In this document: positions 49,847-58,875 of the stretch, piece by piece
Position numbering within the stretch: the stretch's first letter is position 1
How the letters are laid out: every line of letters begins with the position of its first letter
NCBI RefSeq assembly: GCF_029335315.1
Contig: NZ_JARJLT010000301.1
Span: 1-64,000 of the forward strand
Length of the DNA stretch: 64,000 nucleotides
Reading direction: 5' to 3'
DNA from: Pseudomonas citronellolis
GTDB lineage: Bacteria; Pseudomonadota; Gammaproteobacteria; Pseudomonadales; Pseudomonadaceae
The notes under the pieces: model-generated
Databases searched by the model: none
What the model was told of the DNA's origin: nothing
What the model saw: the letters and a program-made list of their open reading frames with translations, nothing else
Position numbers and translations under genes: made by a program

Positions 49847-52800
49847 ATGCCGCGTCTGCAGGCTGTTTTGTTGTGCTTGGCATGCTGGGTCACCCAGGCG
49901 GGCGCGCTCACCCTGACGCCTGATGAACAAGCCTGGCTGCGCCAGCATCCCCAGTTGCGCCTGGGCGTGGACACTTCCTGGCCACCCTTCGAATTCCGCG
50001 ACGACGCCGGCCGCTACCAGGGCCTGGCCGCCAGCTACGTGCGCCTGGCCGCCGAGCGCCTGCAGGTGCAGCTGCAACCCAGCGAGCCGAGCAACTGGAA
50101 CGCCGTGCTGGACCTGGCGCGCAAGGGCCAGGTCGACCTGTTGCCCGGCGTGATGGCCACGCCGGAACGCAGCCAGTACCTGACCTTCACCCGCCCCTAC
50201 CTGGATTTCCCCATCGTCATCCTCAGCCGCAAGGATGGCCCCACTCCCGACAGCCTCAAGGCCCTGTATGGCCTCAAGGTCGGCGTCGTCGACCACTACG
50301 CGCCCCACGAACTGCTGATCGCCAAGCACCCGGACCTCAACCTGCAACCGGCTCCCAGCGTCGCCGCCGCACTGCAGGCCCTGGCCACCGGCCAGGTCGA
50401 CGCTTTCGTCGGCGACCTCGCCTCCAGCGTCTGGAGCCTGCGCCAGCTCAAGCTGGAAGGCATCCAGATCAGCGGCGACACGCCCTACCGCTACCAATTG
50501 GCGATGGCGGTGCCGCGCGGCGAGCCGATTCTCGCCGGCATCCTCGACAAAGTCTTCGCCGACCTGAGCAACGAGGAAATCGAAGCCCTGCAGGCCCCCT
50601 GGGTCGGCGGCATCCTCGACGCGCGCCCCTCCTGGTCGCACCTGCTCGGCATCGGCCTGCCGGCACTGGCGCTGAGCCTGGCCATCTTCGCCATCCTGTT
50701 CGCCATGAACCGCCGCCTGCGCGCCGAGGTGGCCCGGCGCGAGAAGCTCGAGCTGGCGCTACGCGACAGCGAGCAACACTTCCGCGGCCTGGTCGAGAGC
50801 ATGACCGCCATCGCCTGGGAAATGCGCCTGGCGGAAAACCGCTTCACCTACGTCTCGCCCCATGCCCAGGAGCTGCTCGGTTATCCACAGCCCGAATGGC
50901 TGGAACCGGGCTTCTGGCAGCGCACCCTGCACCCCGCCGACGCCGAAGCGACAGTGAGCTACTGCCTCTCGGAAAGCCGCGCCGGACGCAACCACAGCAT
51001 GGACTACCGGATGCTCGCCGCCGACGGCCGCGTGGTGTGGATTCGCGACATCATCACACTGATCAAGCACGGCGACGAACTGATCCTGCGCGGCCTGATG
51101 ATCGACATCACCGAGGCCAAGCGCACCGAGCAGGCGCTGCGCCTGTCCGAGCAGAAATTCGCCTCGGTGTTCCACCACTGCCCGGACATCATCGTCCTGG
51201 CCCGGCGCATCGATGGCCGCCTGCTGGCGGTGAACAGCACCTTCGAGCAACAGGTCGGCATTCCCGCCATCGAGGCGCTCGGCAAGACCGCTACCGAACT
51301 GAACATCTGGGGCCACCCCGGCATGGGCGCGCGCATGCTCGAACGCCTGCAGGGCGAAAACCTCGACAACATCGAGACCACCCTGCAACGCCGCGACGGC
51401 ACCCGCTTCACCGCCCTGCTCTCGGCCCAGCGCGTTGCCCTAGACGACAACCCGGCGCTGGTCGTGGTGGTGCGCAACATCGCCCAGCTCAAGCAGACCC
51501 AGGAGCAACTGCGCGCCTCCGAGGAAAAATTCGCCAAGGCCTTCCACGCCTCGCCCGACGGCCTGCTCATCACTCGCATCAGCGACGGCCTGCTGCTGGA
51601 GGCCAACGAAGGCTTCACCCGCATTACCGGCTACGACCGCGACCAGCGCAACGATCGCTCGACCCTGGAAATGCGCCTGTGGGCGGACCCGGACGATCGC
51701 GAGCGCCTGCTGAAGATGATCCGCGAACAATCAGCGGTGCAGGATTTCACCGCCTTCATCCGCACCCGCGAAGGCACGGCGCGCCTCTGCGAACTTTCGG
51801 CGCACCGCATCACCATCGGCGAGGACGACTGCCTGCTGACCATCGCTCGCGACATCACCGAGCGCCAGCAAATGCAGGAAAAGCTGACCCTGGCCGCCAC
51901 CGTCTTCGAAAGCACCGCCGAAGGCGTGATGATCACCGACGCCAGCCAGCGCATCATCGCCGTCAACCGCGCCTTCAGCGAGATCACCGGCTACGGCGAG
52001 GACGAAGTGCTGGGCCAGTCGCCGCGCCTGCTCTCCTCCGGGCAACACGACAGCAGCTTCTACGTCGCCATGTGGCACCACCTCAACGCCGACGGTCACT
52101 GGCAGGGCGAGATCTGGAACCGGCGCAAGAGCGGCGAGCTCTACCCGGAATGGCTGACCATCAGTTCCGTGCGGGGAAACAATGGGGAAATCAGCCACTT
52201 CGTCGGCGTCTTCGCCGACATCTCGACACTCAAGTACGCCCAGGCGCGCCTCGACTACCAGGCCCACCACGACCCCCTCACCGGCCTGCCCAACCGCCTG
52301 CTGTTCGAAACCCGGCTGACCACGGCGCTCAAGGAAAGCCAGGAGGAACAGCAGCTGGGCGCGGTACTGTTCCTCGATCTCGACCGCTTCAAGCACATCA
52401 ACGACAGCCTCGGCCACCCGGTGGGCGACCAGTTGCTGAAATCCATCGCCCGGCGCCTGCGCGAGCAACTGCGCGATGTCGACACCGTGGCGCGCCAGGG
52501 CGGCGACGAATTCATCATCCTGCTGCCCGGCCTGCACCAGCCTTCCGACGCCGACCACGTGGCGAAGAAGCTGCTGCATTGCTTCAGCCACGCCTTCGTC
52601 GCCGACGACAAGGAGTTCTTCGTCAGTTCCAGCATCGGCATCAGCCTGTTCCCGGTGGACGGCAAGGACGTCGCCACCCTGGTGAAGAACGCCGACGCCG
52701 CCATGTACCGGGCCAAGGCCCAGGGCCGCAACCGCGTCGAGTTCTACACCCGCGAACTGACCTTCCAGGCCAACGAGCGCGTGGCCCTGGAGCACGAACT

Positions 52801-53578
52801 GCGGCGCGCCCTGGAAACCCACCAGCTGCAGCTCTACTACCAGCCCAAGCAGGCCCTGGACAGCGGCGCGCTGGTCGGCGCCGAGGCACTGATCCGCTGG
52901 AGCCACCCGAAATACGGCGCCATCCCGCCGGACCGCTTCATCCCGCTGGCGGAGGAAACCGGCCTGATCCTGCCGCTGGGCACCTGGGTGCTGGAAGAAG
53001 CCTGCCGGCAGATGAGCCGCTGGCAGCAAAGCCACGCGGCCTTCGGCCCACTGTCGGTGAACCTCGCCGGCGCGCAGCTGTACCAGCAGGACGTAGTCGA
53101 GCAGGTACGCGAACTGCTTGACCGATACGGCCTGTATCCCCCGCGCCTGCAGCTGGAAATCACCGAGAATTTCCTGATGCACCAGACAGACGACGCCCTG
53201 CGCACCCTGCACGCGCTGAAGCGCCTGGGCGTGCAGTTGGCGATCGACGACTTCGGCACCGGCTACTCCTCGCTCAGCTACCTGAAGCAGCTGCCGCTGG
53301 ACATCCTCAAGATCGACCAGTCCTTCGTCCACGGCCTGCCCGACGACGCCCACGACGTCGCCATCGCCCGCGCCATCATCGCCCTGGGCCGCAGCATGGG
53401 CCTGACCATCATCGCCGAAGGGGTGGAACGCGAAGAGCAGGAGCGCTTCCTCGCCGAAGAAGGTTGCGACCATGTCCAGGGCTACGCCCTCAGCCCGCCG
53501 CTGCCGGCAGACCAGTTCGCGGCCCGTTTCCTGACCCCGCTGCAGCCCATTGGCGCTCCGCAAAGTACGCCGGTATAA
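49847..53578 (+). CDS. rmcA: RmcA, redox-responsive c-di-GMP enzyme (GGDEF-EAL)
   Basis: 1243 residues. Signal peptide (MPRLQAVLLCLACWVTQAGA), a periplasmic SBP family-3 domain (about 25-260), a membrane helix ('LGIGLPALALSLAIFAILF'), four PAS domains (about 310-800), GGDEF ('ARQGGDEFIILLPG') and EAL ('LVGAEALIRW', 'DDFGTGYSSLSYL') domains, both with intact motifs. By homology to PA0575 it lowers c-di-GMP in response to redox state/phenazines in biofilms. ATG 49847 gives the signal peptide; the ORF opens at 49775. Confidence 0.92.
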   Translation: MPRLQAVLLCLACWVTQAGALTLTPDEQAWLRQHPQLRLGVDTSWPPFEFRDDAGRYQGLAASYVRLAAERLQVQLQPSEPSNWNAVLDLARKGQVDLLPGVMATPERSQYLTFTRPYLDFPIVILSRKDGPTPDSLKALYGLKVGVVDHYAPHELLIAKHPDLNLQPAPSVAAALQALATGQVDAFVGDLASSVWSLRQLKLEGIQISGDTPYRYQLAMAVPRGEPILAGILDKVFADLSNEEIEALQAPWVGGILDARPSWSHLLGIGLPALALSLAIFAILFAMNRRLRAEVARREKLELALRDSEQHFRGLVESMTAIAWEMRLAENRFTYVSPHAQELLGYPQPEWLEPGFWQRTLHPADAEATVSYCLSESRAGRNHSMDYRMLAADGRVVWIRDIITLIKHGDELILRGLMIDITEAKRTEQALRLSEQKFASVFHHCPDIIVLARRIDGRLLAVNSTFEQQVGIPAIEALGKTATELNIWGHPGMGARMLERLQGENLDNIETTLQRRDGTRFTALLSAQRVALDDNPALVVVVRNIAQLKQTQEQLRASEEKFAKAFHASPDGLLITRISDGLLLEANEGFTRITGYDRDQRNDRSTLEMRLWADPDDRERLLKMIREQSAVQDFTAFIRTREGTARLCELSAHRITIGEDDCLLTIARDITERQQMQEKLTLAATVFESTAEGVMITDASQRIIAVNRAFSEITGYGEDEVLGQSPRLLSSGQHDSSFYVAMWHHLNADGHWQGEIWNRRKSGELYPEWLTISSVRGNNGEISHFVGVFADISTLKYAQARLDYQAHHDPLTGLPNRLLFETRLTTALKESQEEQQLGAVLFLDLDRFKHINDSLGHPVGDQLLKSIARRLREQLRDVDTVARQGGDEFIILLPGLHQPSDADHVAKKLLHCFSHAFVADDKEFFVSSSIGISLFPVDGKDVATLVKNADAAMYRAKAQGRNRVEFYTRELTFQANERVALEHELRRALETHQLQLYYQPKQALDSGALVGAEALIRWSHPKYGAIPPDRFIPLAEETGLILPLGTWVLEEACRQMSRWQQSHAAFGPLSVNLAGAQLYQQDVVEQVRELLDRYGLYPPRLQLEITENFLMHQTDDALRTLHALKRLGVQLAIDDFGTGYSSLSYLKQLPLDILKIDQSFVHGLPDDAHDVAIARAIIALGRSMGLTIIAEGVEREEQERFLAEEGCDHVQGYALSPPLPADQFAARFLTPLQPIGAPQSTPV

Positions 53579-53579
53579 T
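53550..53579 (+). promoter_or_regulatory. tRNA promoter overlapping the rmcA stop
   Basis: TATAAT at 53574-53579 contains the rmcA stop codon TAA (53576-53578). TTGGCG at 53550-53555 (18-bp spacer) is the -35. The tRNA starts 16 nt later. Confidence 0.7.
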
Positions 53580-53594
53580 CCGCCGGCCTTCTGG

Positions 53595-53671
53595 GGGCCT
53601 ATAGCTCAGTCGGTTAGAGCAGAGGACTCATAATCCTTTGGTCCACGGTTCGAGTCCGTGTGGGCCCACCA
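53595..53671 (+). tRNA. ileX: tRNA-Ile2 (CAU anticodon, lysidine type)
   Basis: 77-nt cloverleaf including CCA: acceptor GGGCCTA/TGGGCCC, D arm, anticodon arm GAGGA-CTCATAA-TCCTT with CAU, T arm GGTTCGAGTCC. The acceptor has C4-G69 and C5-G68, the pairs by which TilS separates tRNA-Ile2 from tRNA-Met, so I assign Ile (AUA codons) rather than Met. Some annotations would call it tRNA-Met. A defence island begins right behind it, but no integrase is seen in the window. Confidence 0.85.
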
Positions 53672-53677
53672 CCTTCA

Positions 53678-53702
53678 AAGCCGCGCAATGCGCGGCTTTT
53701 TC
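53678..53702 (+). terminator. Terminator of the tRNA gene
   Basis: AAAGCCGCGC-AAT-GCGCGGCTTT followed by TT, 6 nt after the tRNA. Confidence 0.85.
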
Positions 53703-53973
53703 ATGTCCGCAAGAGATTCAGCTAGACCAGCCCTATAGTCCAAAGGTACAAATTCAGTACAGTGCTGGTACAACAGCACGCTTTGGGAGCAGGAAAAATG
53801 GCCACCCGACAAGCTCACACGATCAAAGCTGTAAACGTGCGCATAGGAAGACTTGGCCACTAAGTGGCTCTATGCCATGGTCAAACTCTGCCGGCCTTGG
53901 TTAAGCTGCCCTGACTTATGCCTAGCACAACCAAGCTTGGCGTAAAGAGTGGAACGCAACCGAAGGATCGACC
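53703..53973. other. Interval between tRNA and hsdR
   Basis: 270 bp of lower GC without a supported gene. GTGCTG-GTACAA-CAGCAC (53762-53779) is an inverted repeat. A 21-codon ORF (53799-53864, MATRQAHTIKAVNVRIGRLG) has an AGGA 5 nt upstream and might be the start of a lost gene; it is too short to assign. The region presumably holds the hsdR promoter and the left junction of the island. Confidence 0.45.
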
Positions 53974-56900
53974 ATGGCAGCCAGCAGTAACTTCGACTTT
54001 CTCCAGGAACACGACCCACTGTTCTTGCAACTGGCCAGCACCGCCGAGCAGGTCTTCGCAGCCGACCCCAATACCACTCTGATAAAACTGCGCCAGTTGG
54101 GCGAGGCATTGGCCCAGGATCTGGCTAGCCGCGCCGGTATCGAGTTCGATGCAACCACCACTCAGTCCGACCTGCTCTACAAGCTCAGCCGCGAGATCCA
54201 ACTGGATCAGAACATCCGCAGCCTATTTCATACCCTGCGCGTAGAAGGCAACCGAGCCACCCACGAGTTCCGCACCCAGCACCGCGAGGCCATGGATGGG
54301 TTGAAGGTGGCCCGAGCTTTGGCCATCTGGTATCACCAATCCTTCGGCAAGCATGCCCATACCTTCAAACCCGGCCCCTTCGTCACCCCGAGCGATCCCA
54401 GCGCTCCGCTACGCGACCTTCAGAGCCAGATCGAACAACTCAAGGCGCAATTGAACGAATCCACACAGCAGTTGGAAAGCAACCAACAGCTGGCAGAGCT
54501 GCATAAGCGTGAAGCCGAGGAATACGCCGTACTCGCCGAACAAATGGACGCCGAATCGCGCAGCCATAAGCAGCTGGCGGCTGAGCACGAAGCTGCGCTG
54601 CGCAAGCTACGCAGTGAGCACGAGCAACGCATCAAAGCCCTGCAGCTCCAGCTATTAACTCAGCCACAGGCTGCGCAGCAGGTCATGCACTGTACCATGC
54701 ACGCCACCAGCAGCTTTGACCTGAGCGAAGACCTCACCCGCATCTTGATCGATCAGCAACTGATCGAAGCCGGCTGGGAAGCCGACTCACTCGACCTCAC
54801 CTACAGCAAAGGCGCACGCCCCGAGAAGGGTAAGAACAAGGCCATCGCCGAATGGCCCACCAGCAGCGCCAAGGCTTGCGCCGACTACGTACTATTCGCT
54901 GGCCTCACGCCAATCGCCATCGTTGAGGCCAAGCGCAAGCGTATCAACATCGCCGACCGCATCCCCCAGGCCGAGCGCTATGCCCGTGAATTCAACTTGG
55001 CGCCCGAGCATCAGCAGCCCTGGCTGCTGGCTGGCCAAGCTCAGCCCTGGAATGATGGCCAGGGTCGTCACTTCCACGTGCCCTTTGCCTTCGCCTGCAA
55101 CGGCCGGCCCTTTATCAAGCAGCTCGCCGAACAGTCCGGCACCTGGTTCCGTGACCTGCGCAGCCCGGCCAACACGCGCAGGCCGCTGCCTGACTTCCAC
55201 ACCCCGAATGACCTGCTCGACCTGCTCAAACGCAGCCAGGCAGACGCCGAGGCCAAGCTCAAAGCCGAAGGCTTCTCCTACCTCAAGCTGCGCGACTACC
55301 AGGAGAAAGCCATCCAGGCCGTAGAGCAGGCCCTGGCCAACAATCAGCGTGACTGCCTACTGGCCATGGCCACCGGCACCGGTAAAACCCGCACCATCAT
55401 TGGCCTGATGTACCGATTCCTGAAGGCCGAACGCTTCAAGCGCATTCTGTTTCTGGTTGACCGCAGCGCCCTCGGCCAGCAAGCCATCGACTCGTTCAAC
55501 GACACCACGCTTGAGCAGAACCACACCCTGGCGCAGATCTACGACATCAAAGAACTGGGCGATATGGCCGCCGAGGCAGAAACCCGCATCCAGGTCGCCA
55601 CCGTACAAGCCATGGTTAGCCGCATCTTCCGCTCGGATAACCCACCGCCCGTGGGCGAGTTCGACTGCATCATCGTTGACGAAGCCCACCGCGGTTACAC
55701 CCTCGACCAGGAAATGACCGAAGGCGAGCTGGCCGTGCGCGATCACAGCCAGTACCTCTCGCAATACCGTCGTGTGCTCGACCACTTCGACGCCTGCCGC
55801 ATCGGCCTTACCGCCACCCCGGCCAAGCACACCAGTGAAATCTTCGGCAAACCGGTCTTCACCTACAGCTACCGCGAGGCCGTGGCCGATGACTGGCTTG
55901 TGGATCACGAGCCCCCGATCCGCTACGAAACCCAGCTAAGCCAGAACGGTATTCGCTTTGAGAAAGGCGAGTCAGTAAACGTCATCAACACCCAGACTGG
56001 TGAAGTCGACGTGGCGGAGCTGGAGGACGAACTCACCTTCAACATCGAGTCCTTCAACCGCCGAGTCATCACCCCGGCCTTCGACAAGGTCATCTGCGAC
56101 GAACTGGCCAAGGAGCTGGACCCGTTTGGCGAAGAGAAGACCATGATCTTCTGCGTCAATCAGGCCCATGCAGAGCGGGTGAAAAACCTCCTCGACGAAG
56201 CCTTCAAGGCGGCCTACAGCGAGCAGTACAACGAAGCCAGCGTGCGCATCATCACCGGCCAGAGTGACAAGGTTGAGCAACTGATTCGCCGCTATAAGAA
56301 CGAGCCCAACCCCAATATCGCCATCACCGTCGACCTGCTCACCACCGGTATCGACGTGCCGAAAATCTGCAACCTGGTGTTTATGCGCCGGGTGCGCTCG
56401 CGCATCCTCTACGAGCAGATGAAGGGCCGTGCCACCCGCCGCTGCGACGACATCGGCAAAACCGTATTCCGTATCTACGACCCCGTTGGTCTATACGCCA
56501 GCTTGGAAGCAGTCGACACCATGAAGCCCCTGGTGAAGAACCCCAACATCAGCCTGGAGCAACTGGTCAGCGAACTCACCAGCGGAGCCAGCCATGACGC
56601 ACCCGGCAGCCAGGACGACAACAGCCACGCCCATGACGTGCTCGACCAGCTGAGCCAGCGCGTGATGCGTATCCTGCGCAAGGCCCAGCACAAGGCCGAG
56701 GACAAACCCACGCTGAAGAAAAAGCTCGATGAGCTGCAAGACGTGTGGGGCGTTGAGCCGGCCCAATTACATAAACACCTGCACGACCTTGGCCCGCAGC
56801 AAGCGGCCAACTTCGTCCGCCAGCACAGCCAGCTGATCAACCAGCTCGCCGCCGTCAGCGCCCTGCTCGGCTCGGAGAACTACCCGGTTATTTCCACCCA

Positions 56901-57450
56901 CAGCGATGAACTGCTGGTGCGTGAGCAGAACTACGGGCAAAACCAGAAGCCAGCCGACTACCTGGAAAGCTTCAACGACTTTATTCGCAACCAACTCAAC
57001 CAGTCCGCCGCCCTTGGCGTGGTGGTCAACCGCCCCAAGGATCTGACCCGCGAGCAACTGCGAGAAGTCCGCCTGCTGCTCGACCAGCACGGTTTCAGCG
57101 AAGCCAGCCTGAAAAGCGCTTGGCGCAACCAGACCAACCAGGAAATCGCCGCCAGCATCATTGGCTACATTCGCCAGGCTGCCATCGGCGAAGCCCTGCT
57201 GCCCTTCGACCAACGCGTGGCCAAGGCGATGCAAACCATCTACACCCAGCAACCTTGGACGCCCGTACAACGCAAATGGCTGGATCGCCTGGCCAAGCAA
57301 CTGGTGCATGAAGTGGTCATCGACCCGCAGCAGGTCAACGATGCCTTCCGTAACGACGGCGGCCTCAAAGCCCTGGATCGCAACCTGGGCGGCAACCTGG
57401 ATCGGGTGCTAGAAGCCCTGAACGAGAACCTGTGGCAAGCGGTTAGCTGA
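53974..57450 (+). CDS. hsdR: Type I restriction enzyme R subunit (HsdR)
   Basis: 1158 residues. DUF4145 domain (about 20-130), a Gln/Glu-rich coiled-coil (about 145-235), the nuclease domain with 'PIAIVEAKRKRINIADRI' (PD-ExK type; about 310-330), then SF2 helicase motifs: Walker A 'LLAMATGTGKTRTIIG', 'CIIVDEAHRGY' and 'VDLLTTGIDVP', and an EcoEI-type C-terminal domain. Translocates DNA and cuts unmethylated DNA with HsdMS. Start chosen at ATG 53974; a weak GGA lies upstream. More AT-rich codon use than the core genes. Separated from hsdM by a three-gene cassette. Confidence 0.95.
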   Translation: MAASSNFDFLQEHDPLFLQLASTAEQVFAADPNTTLIKLRQLGEALAQDLASRAGIEFDATTTQSDLLYKLSREIQLDQNIRSLFHTLRVEGNRATHEFRTQHREAMDGLKVARALAIWYHQSFGKHAHTFKPGPFVTPSDPSAPLRDLQSQIEQLKAQLNESTQQLESNQQLAELHKREAEEYAVLAEQMDAESRSHKQLAAEHEAALRKLRSEHEQRIKALQLQLLTQPQAAQQVMHCTMHATSSFDLSEDLTRILIDQQLIEAGWEADSLDLTYSKGARPEKGKNKAIAEWPTSSAKACADYVLFAGLTPIAIVEAKRKRINIADRIPQAERYAREFNLAPEHQQPWLLAGQAQPWNDGQGRHFHVPFAFACNGRPFIKQLAEQSGTWFRDLRSPANTRRPLPDFHTPNDLLDLLKRSQADAEAKLKAEGFSYLKLRDYQEKAIQAVEQALANNQRDCLLAMATGTGKTRTIIGLMYRFLKAERFKRILFLVDRSALGQQAIDSFNDTTLEQNHTLAQIYDIKELGDMAAEAETRIQVATVQAMVSRIFRSDNPPPVGEFDCIIVDEAHRGYTLDQEMTEGELAVRDHSQYLSQYRRVLDHFDACRIGLTATPAKHTSEIFGKPVFTYSYREAVADDWLVDHEPPIRYETQLSQNGIRFEKGESVNVINTQTGEVDVAELEDELTFNIESFNRRVITPAFDKVICDELAKELDPFGEEKTMIFCVNQAHAERVKNLLDEAFKAAYSEQYNEASVRIITGQSDKVEQLIRRYKNEPNPNIAITVDLLTTGIDVPKICNLVFMRRVRSRILYEQMKGRATRRCDDIGKTVFRIYDPVGLYASLEAVDTMKPLVKNPNISLEQLVSELTSGASHDAPGSQDDNSHAHDVLDQLSQRVMRILRKAQHKAEDKPTLKKKLDELQDVWGVEPAQLHKHLHDLGPQQAANFVRQHSQLINQLAAVSALLGSENYPVISTHSDELLVREQNYGQNQKPADYLESFNDFIRNQLNQSAALGVVVNRPKDLTREQLREVRLLLDQHGFSEASLKSAWRNQTNQEIAASIIGYIRQAAIGEALLPFDQRVAKAMQTIYTQQPWTPVQRKWLDRLAKQLVHEVVIDPQQVNDAFRNDGGLKALDRNLGGNLDRVLEALNENLWQAVS

Positions 57451-57482
57451 GTGATTGACAGCTGCTGTACATGAACGCTTAA

Positions 57483-57512
57483 ACTGTCCTCAGTCCTAGG
57501 ACAAAGGACAGT
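57483..57512. promoter_or_regulatory. 30-bp near-perfect palindrome, candidate autoregulatory operator
   Basis: Left arm ACTGTCCT (57483-57490), centre GTCCTAGGAC (57493-57502, a perfect palindrome), right arm AGGACAGT (57505-57512). Of 30 bases 26 obey two-fold symmetry; only the two 2-nt spacers fail. It amounts to four GTCC half-sites, 17 bp before the winged-helix gene. This suits repression by the encoded regulator, as in AbiE systems. Confidence 0.7.
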
Positions 57513-57529
57513 CGCTAGCCGAGGCCGCA

Positions 57530-58174
57530 ATGAAGAGTCAAGACGTTCTGTTGCTGATCAAGTTGATCTGCCTTGAGCAGCGTGAGCGCCTGCAGCAAAG
57601 GCTCGACAGCGAAACTGCAGAGCTAATTAAACTCAGCGACATCTACGCAGCCGACCAATGGCAAGGCTGGGAAGATCATTCAGAGCAAGATCCTCCCGTC
57701 CACCACGACAGCTACTCCGTTCGCGCACTGCAAGCATCACTCGGTATCAGCAAAACCGAAATTGCCTCAGCGCTAAAGCGCTGCCAGCAGATCGGGCTAT
57801 TGCGGGTAGACCCAAACACCCAGCTGCCTCGGGTCAACAGCAAAGCACTATTGGGCTTTATCGAGTACGGCTTGCGCTATGTATTTCCAGTCAAACCAGC
57901 AGAAATTGTCCGAGGTATTCCCACCAGCTTTTCCGCGCCCGTGCTGCAGGACAAGCTCATGAGCGGTGGTGACCTTATCCATGTTTGGCCAGACGCTTAC
58001 GGCAATCGCAAGGGGCAATCCATCACCCCTCTATTCAAAACAGTGCCCGGAGCGGTCAAGAAAGACCCTCGCCTGTATGAATATCTGGCCTTGATAGATG
58101 CAATTCGCTTGGGTAATGCCAGGGAGGCCAATCTCGCCAACGAAATCCTGCGTGAGAAGGTTCTGCAAGCATGA
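57530..58174 (+). CDS. Winged-helix regulator, candidate AbiEi-like antitoxin
   Basis: 214 residues, soluble. A helix-turn-helix lies at about 63-93 ('YSVRALQASLGISKTEIASA' then 'LKRCQQIGLLRV'), reading like a MarR/winged-helix DNA-binding unit; no membrane segment or enzyme motif. It is translationally coupled (ATGA) to a nucleotidyltransferase gene and preceded by a 30-bp palindrome. AbiEi antitoxins are winged-helix repressors paired with AbiEii nucleotidyltransferases, so a similar role is inferred; direct similarity was not tested. It stands between hsdR and hsdM. Confidence 0.65.
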   Translation: MKSQDVLLLIKLICLEQRERLQQRLDSETAELIKLSDIYAADQWQGWEDHSEQDPPVHHDSYSVRALQASLGISKTEIASALKRCQQIGLLRVDPNTQLPRVNSKALLGFIEYGLRYVFPVKPAEIVRGIPTSFSAPVLQDKLMSGGDLIHVWPDAYGNRKGQSITPLFKTVPGAVKKDPRLYEYLALIDAIRLGNAREANLANEILREKVLQA

Positions 58175-58875
58175 GCCACACACACAATATTCAAATGCTC
58201 GAAGTGGTCGCCCAGGCGCTCGGACAAGACCTTTGCCAAGAGGTCGCATTCGTCGGCGGCTGCACCACAGCCCTGCTGTTGACTGATGAATTCAGCCGCG
58301 AAGAAGTGCGTTACACCGACGATGTCGATTTGGTTGTTCATCTCACCGGCTACGCCCAATGGCAAAAGCTGGTCGAGCAACTGCAACAAAAAGGCTTCAA
58401 GCAATCACAGCAGGATGACGTCATCTGTCGCCTGCGCCTCGGTGAGTTGAAGGTCGACTTCATGCCCGAAGATGCCGAAACCGCTGATCTGCTGGGCTGT
58501 AATAACCGCTGGTTCAAGGACGGCCTGGCCAACGCACAGTGGCACGTGTTACCCAGCGGTTGTCGTATTCGCCTATTCACCCCACCCTACTTTCTCGGCA
58601 GTAAACTGGAGGCCTACGCCGGGCGTGGCGCGCAGAACCCGCTAGGTAGCCAAGACCTTGAGGACATTCTCAACCTGGTTAACGGCCGCGAAGAACTGCT
58701 GCAGGAAGTCGACGCTGCCGCACCCGAACTACGCACCTACCTGGCAGATAAACTCACCGCGCTGCTAAGCAGTAACGACTTCGGCTACTTAGTGCAGGAC
58801 GCTGCACGTGGCGATCACGAACGTGAGCAGATCATCTGGCAGCGCTTGCGTCATCTCGCCCAGGTAGCTGCCTGA
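58171..58875 (+). CDS. AbiEii-like nucleotidyltransferase, candidate toxin
   Basis: 234 residues. Nucleotidyltransferase motifs: 'FVGGCTTALLLTDEF' (Gly29-Gly30), 'YTDDVDLVVHL' (Asp51, Asp53), 'LKVDFMPED' (Asp96), then Lys145 in 'FLGSKLEAYAGRG' and 'SQDLEDILNLV', matching the AbiEii/AbiGii order. All catalytic residues appear present. Such enzymes add nucleotides to tRNA or other targets and can stop growth on phage attack. Coupled to the regulator before it (4-bp overlap) and the phosphatase after it (adjacent TGA-ATG). Could also be a MNT-type enzyme of a different system. Confidence 0.8.
   Translation: MSHTHNIQMLEVVAQALGQDLCQEVAFVGGCTTALLLTDEFSREEVRYTDDVDLVVHLTGYAQWQKLVEQLQQKGFKQSQQDDVICRLRLGELKVDFMPEDAETADLLGCNNRWFKDGLANAQWHVLPSGCRIRLFTPPYFLGSKLEAYAGRGAQNPLGSQDLEDILNLVNGREELLQEVDAAAPELRTYLADKLTALLSSNDFGYLVQDAARGDHEREQIIWQRLRHLAQVAA

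Noticed and set aside
53595-53671. tRNA-Met assignment of the CAU tRNA
   Set aside because: C4-G69 and C5-G68 in the acceptor stem are TilS determinants of tRNA-Ile2; elongator Met of E. coli has A-U/U-A pairs there.
53799-53864. 21-codon ORF after the tRNA as an integrase start
   Set aside because: Too short and without clear similarity to integrase N-termini; only reported as part of the interval.
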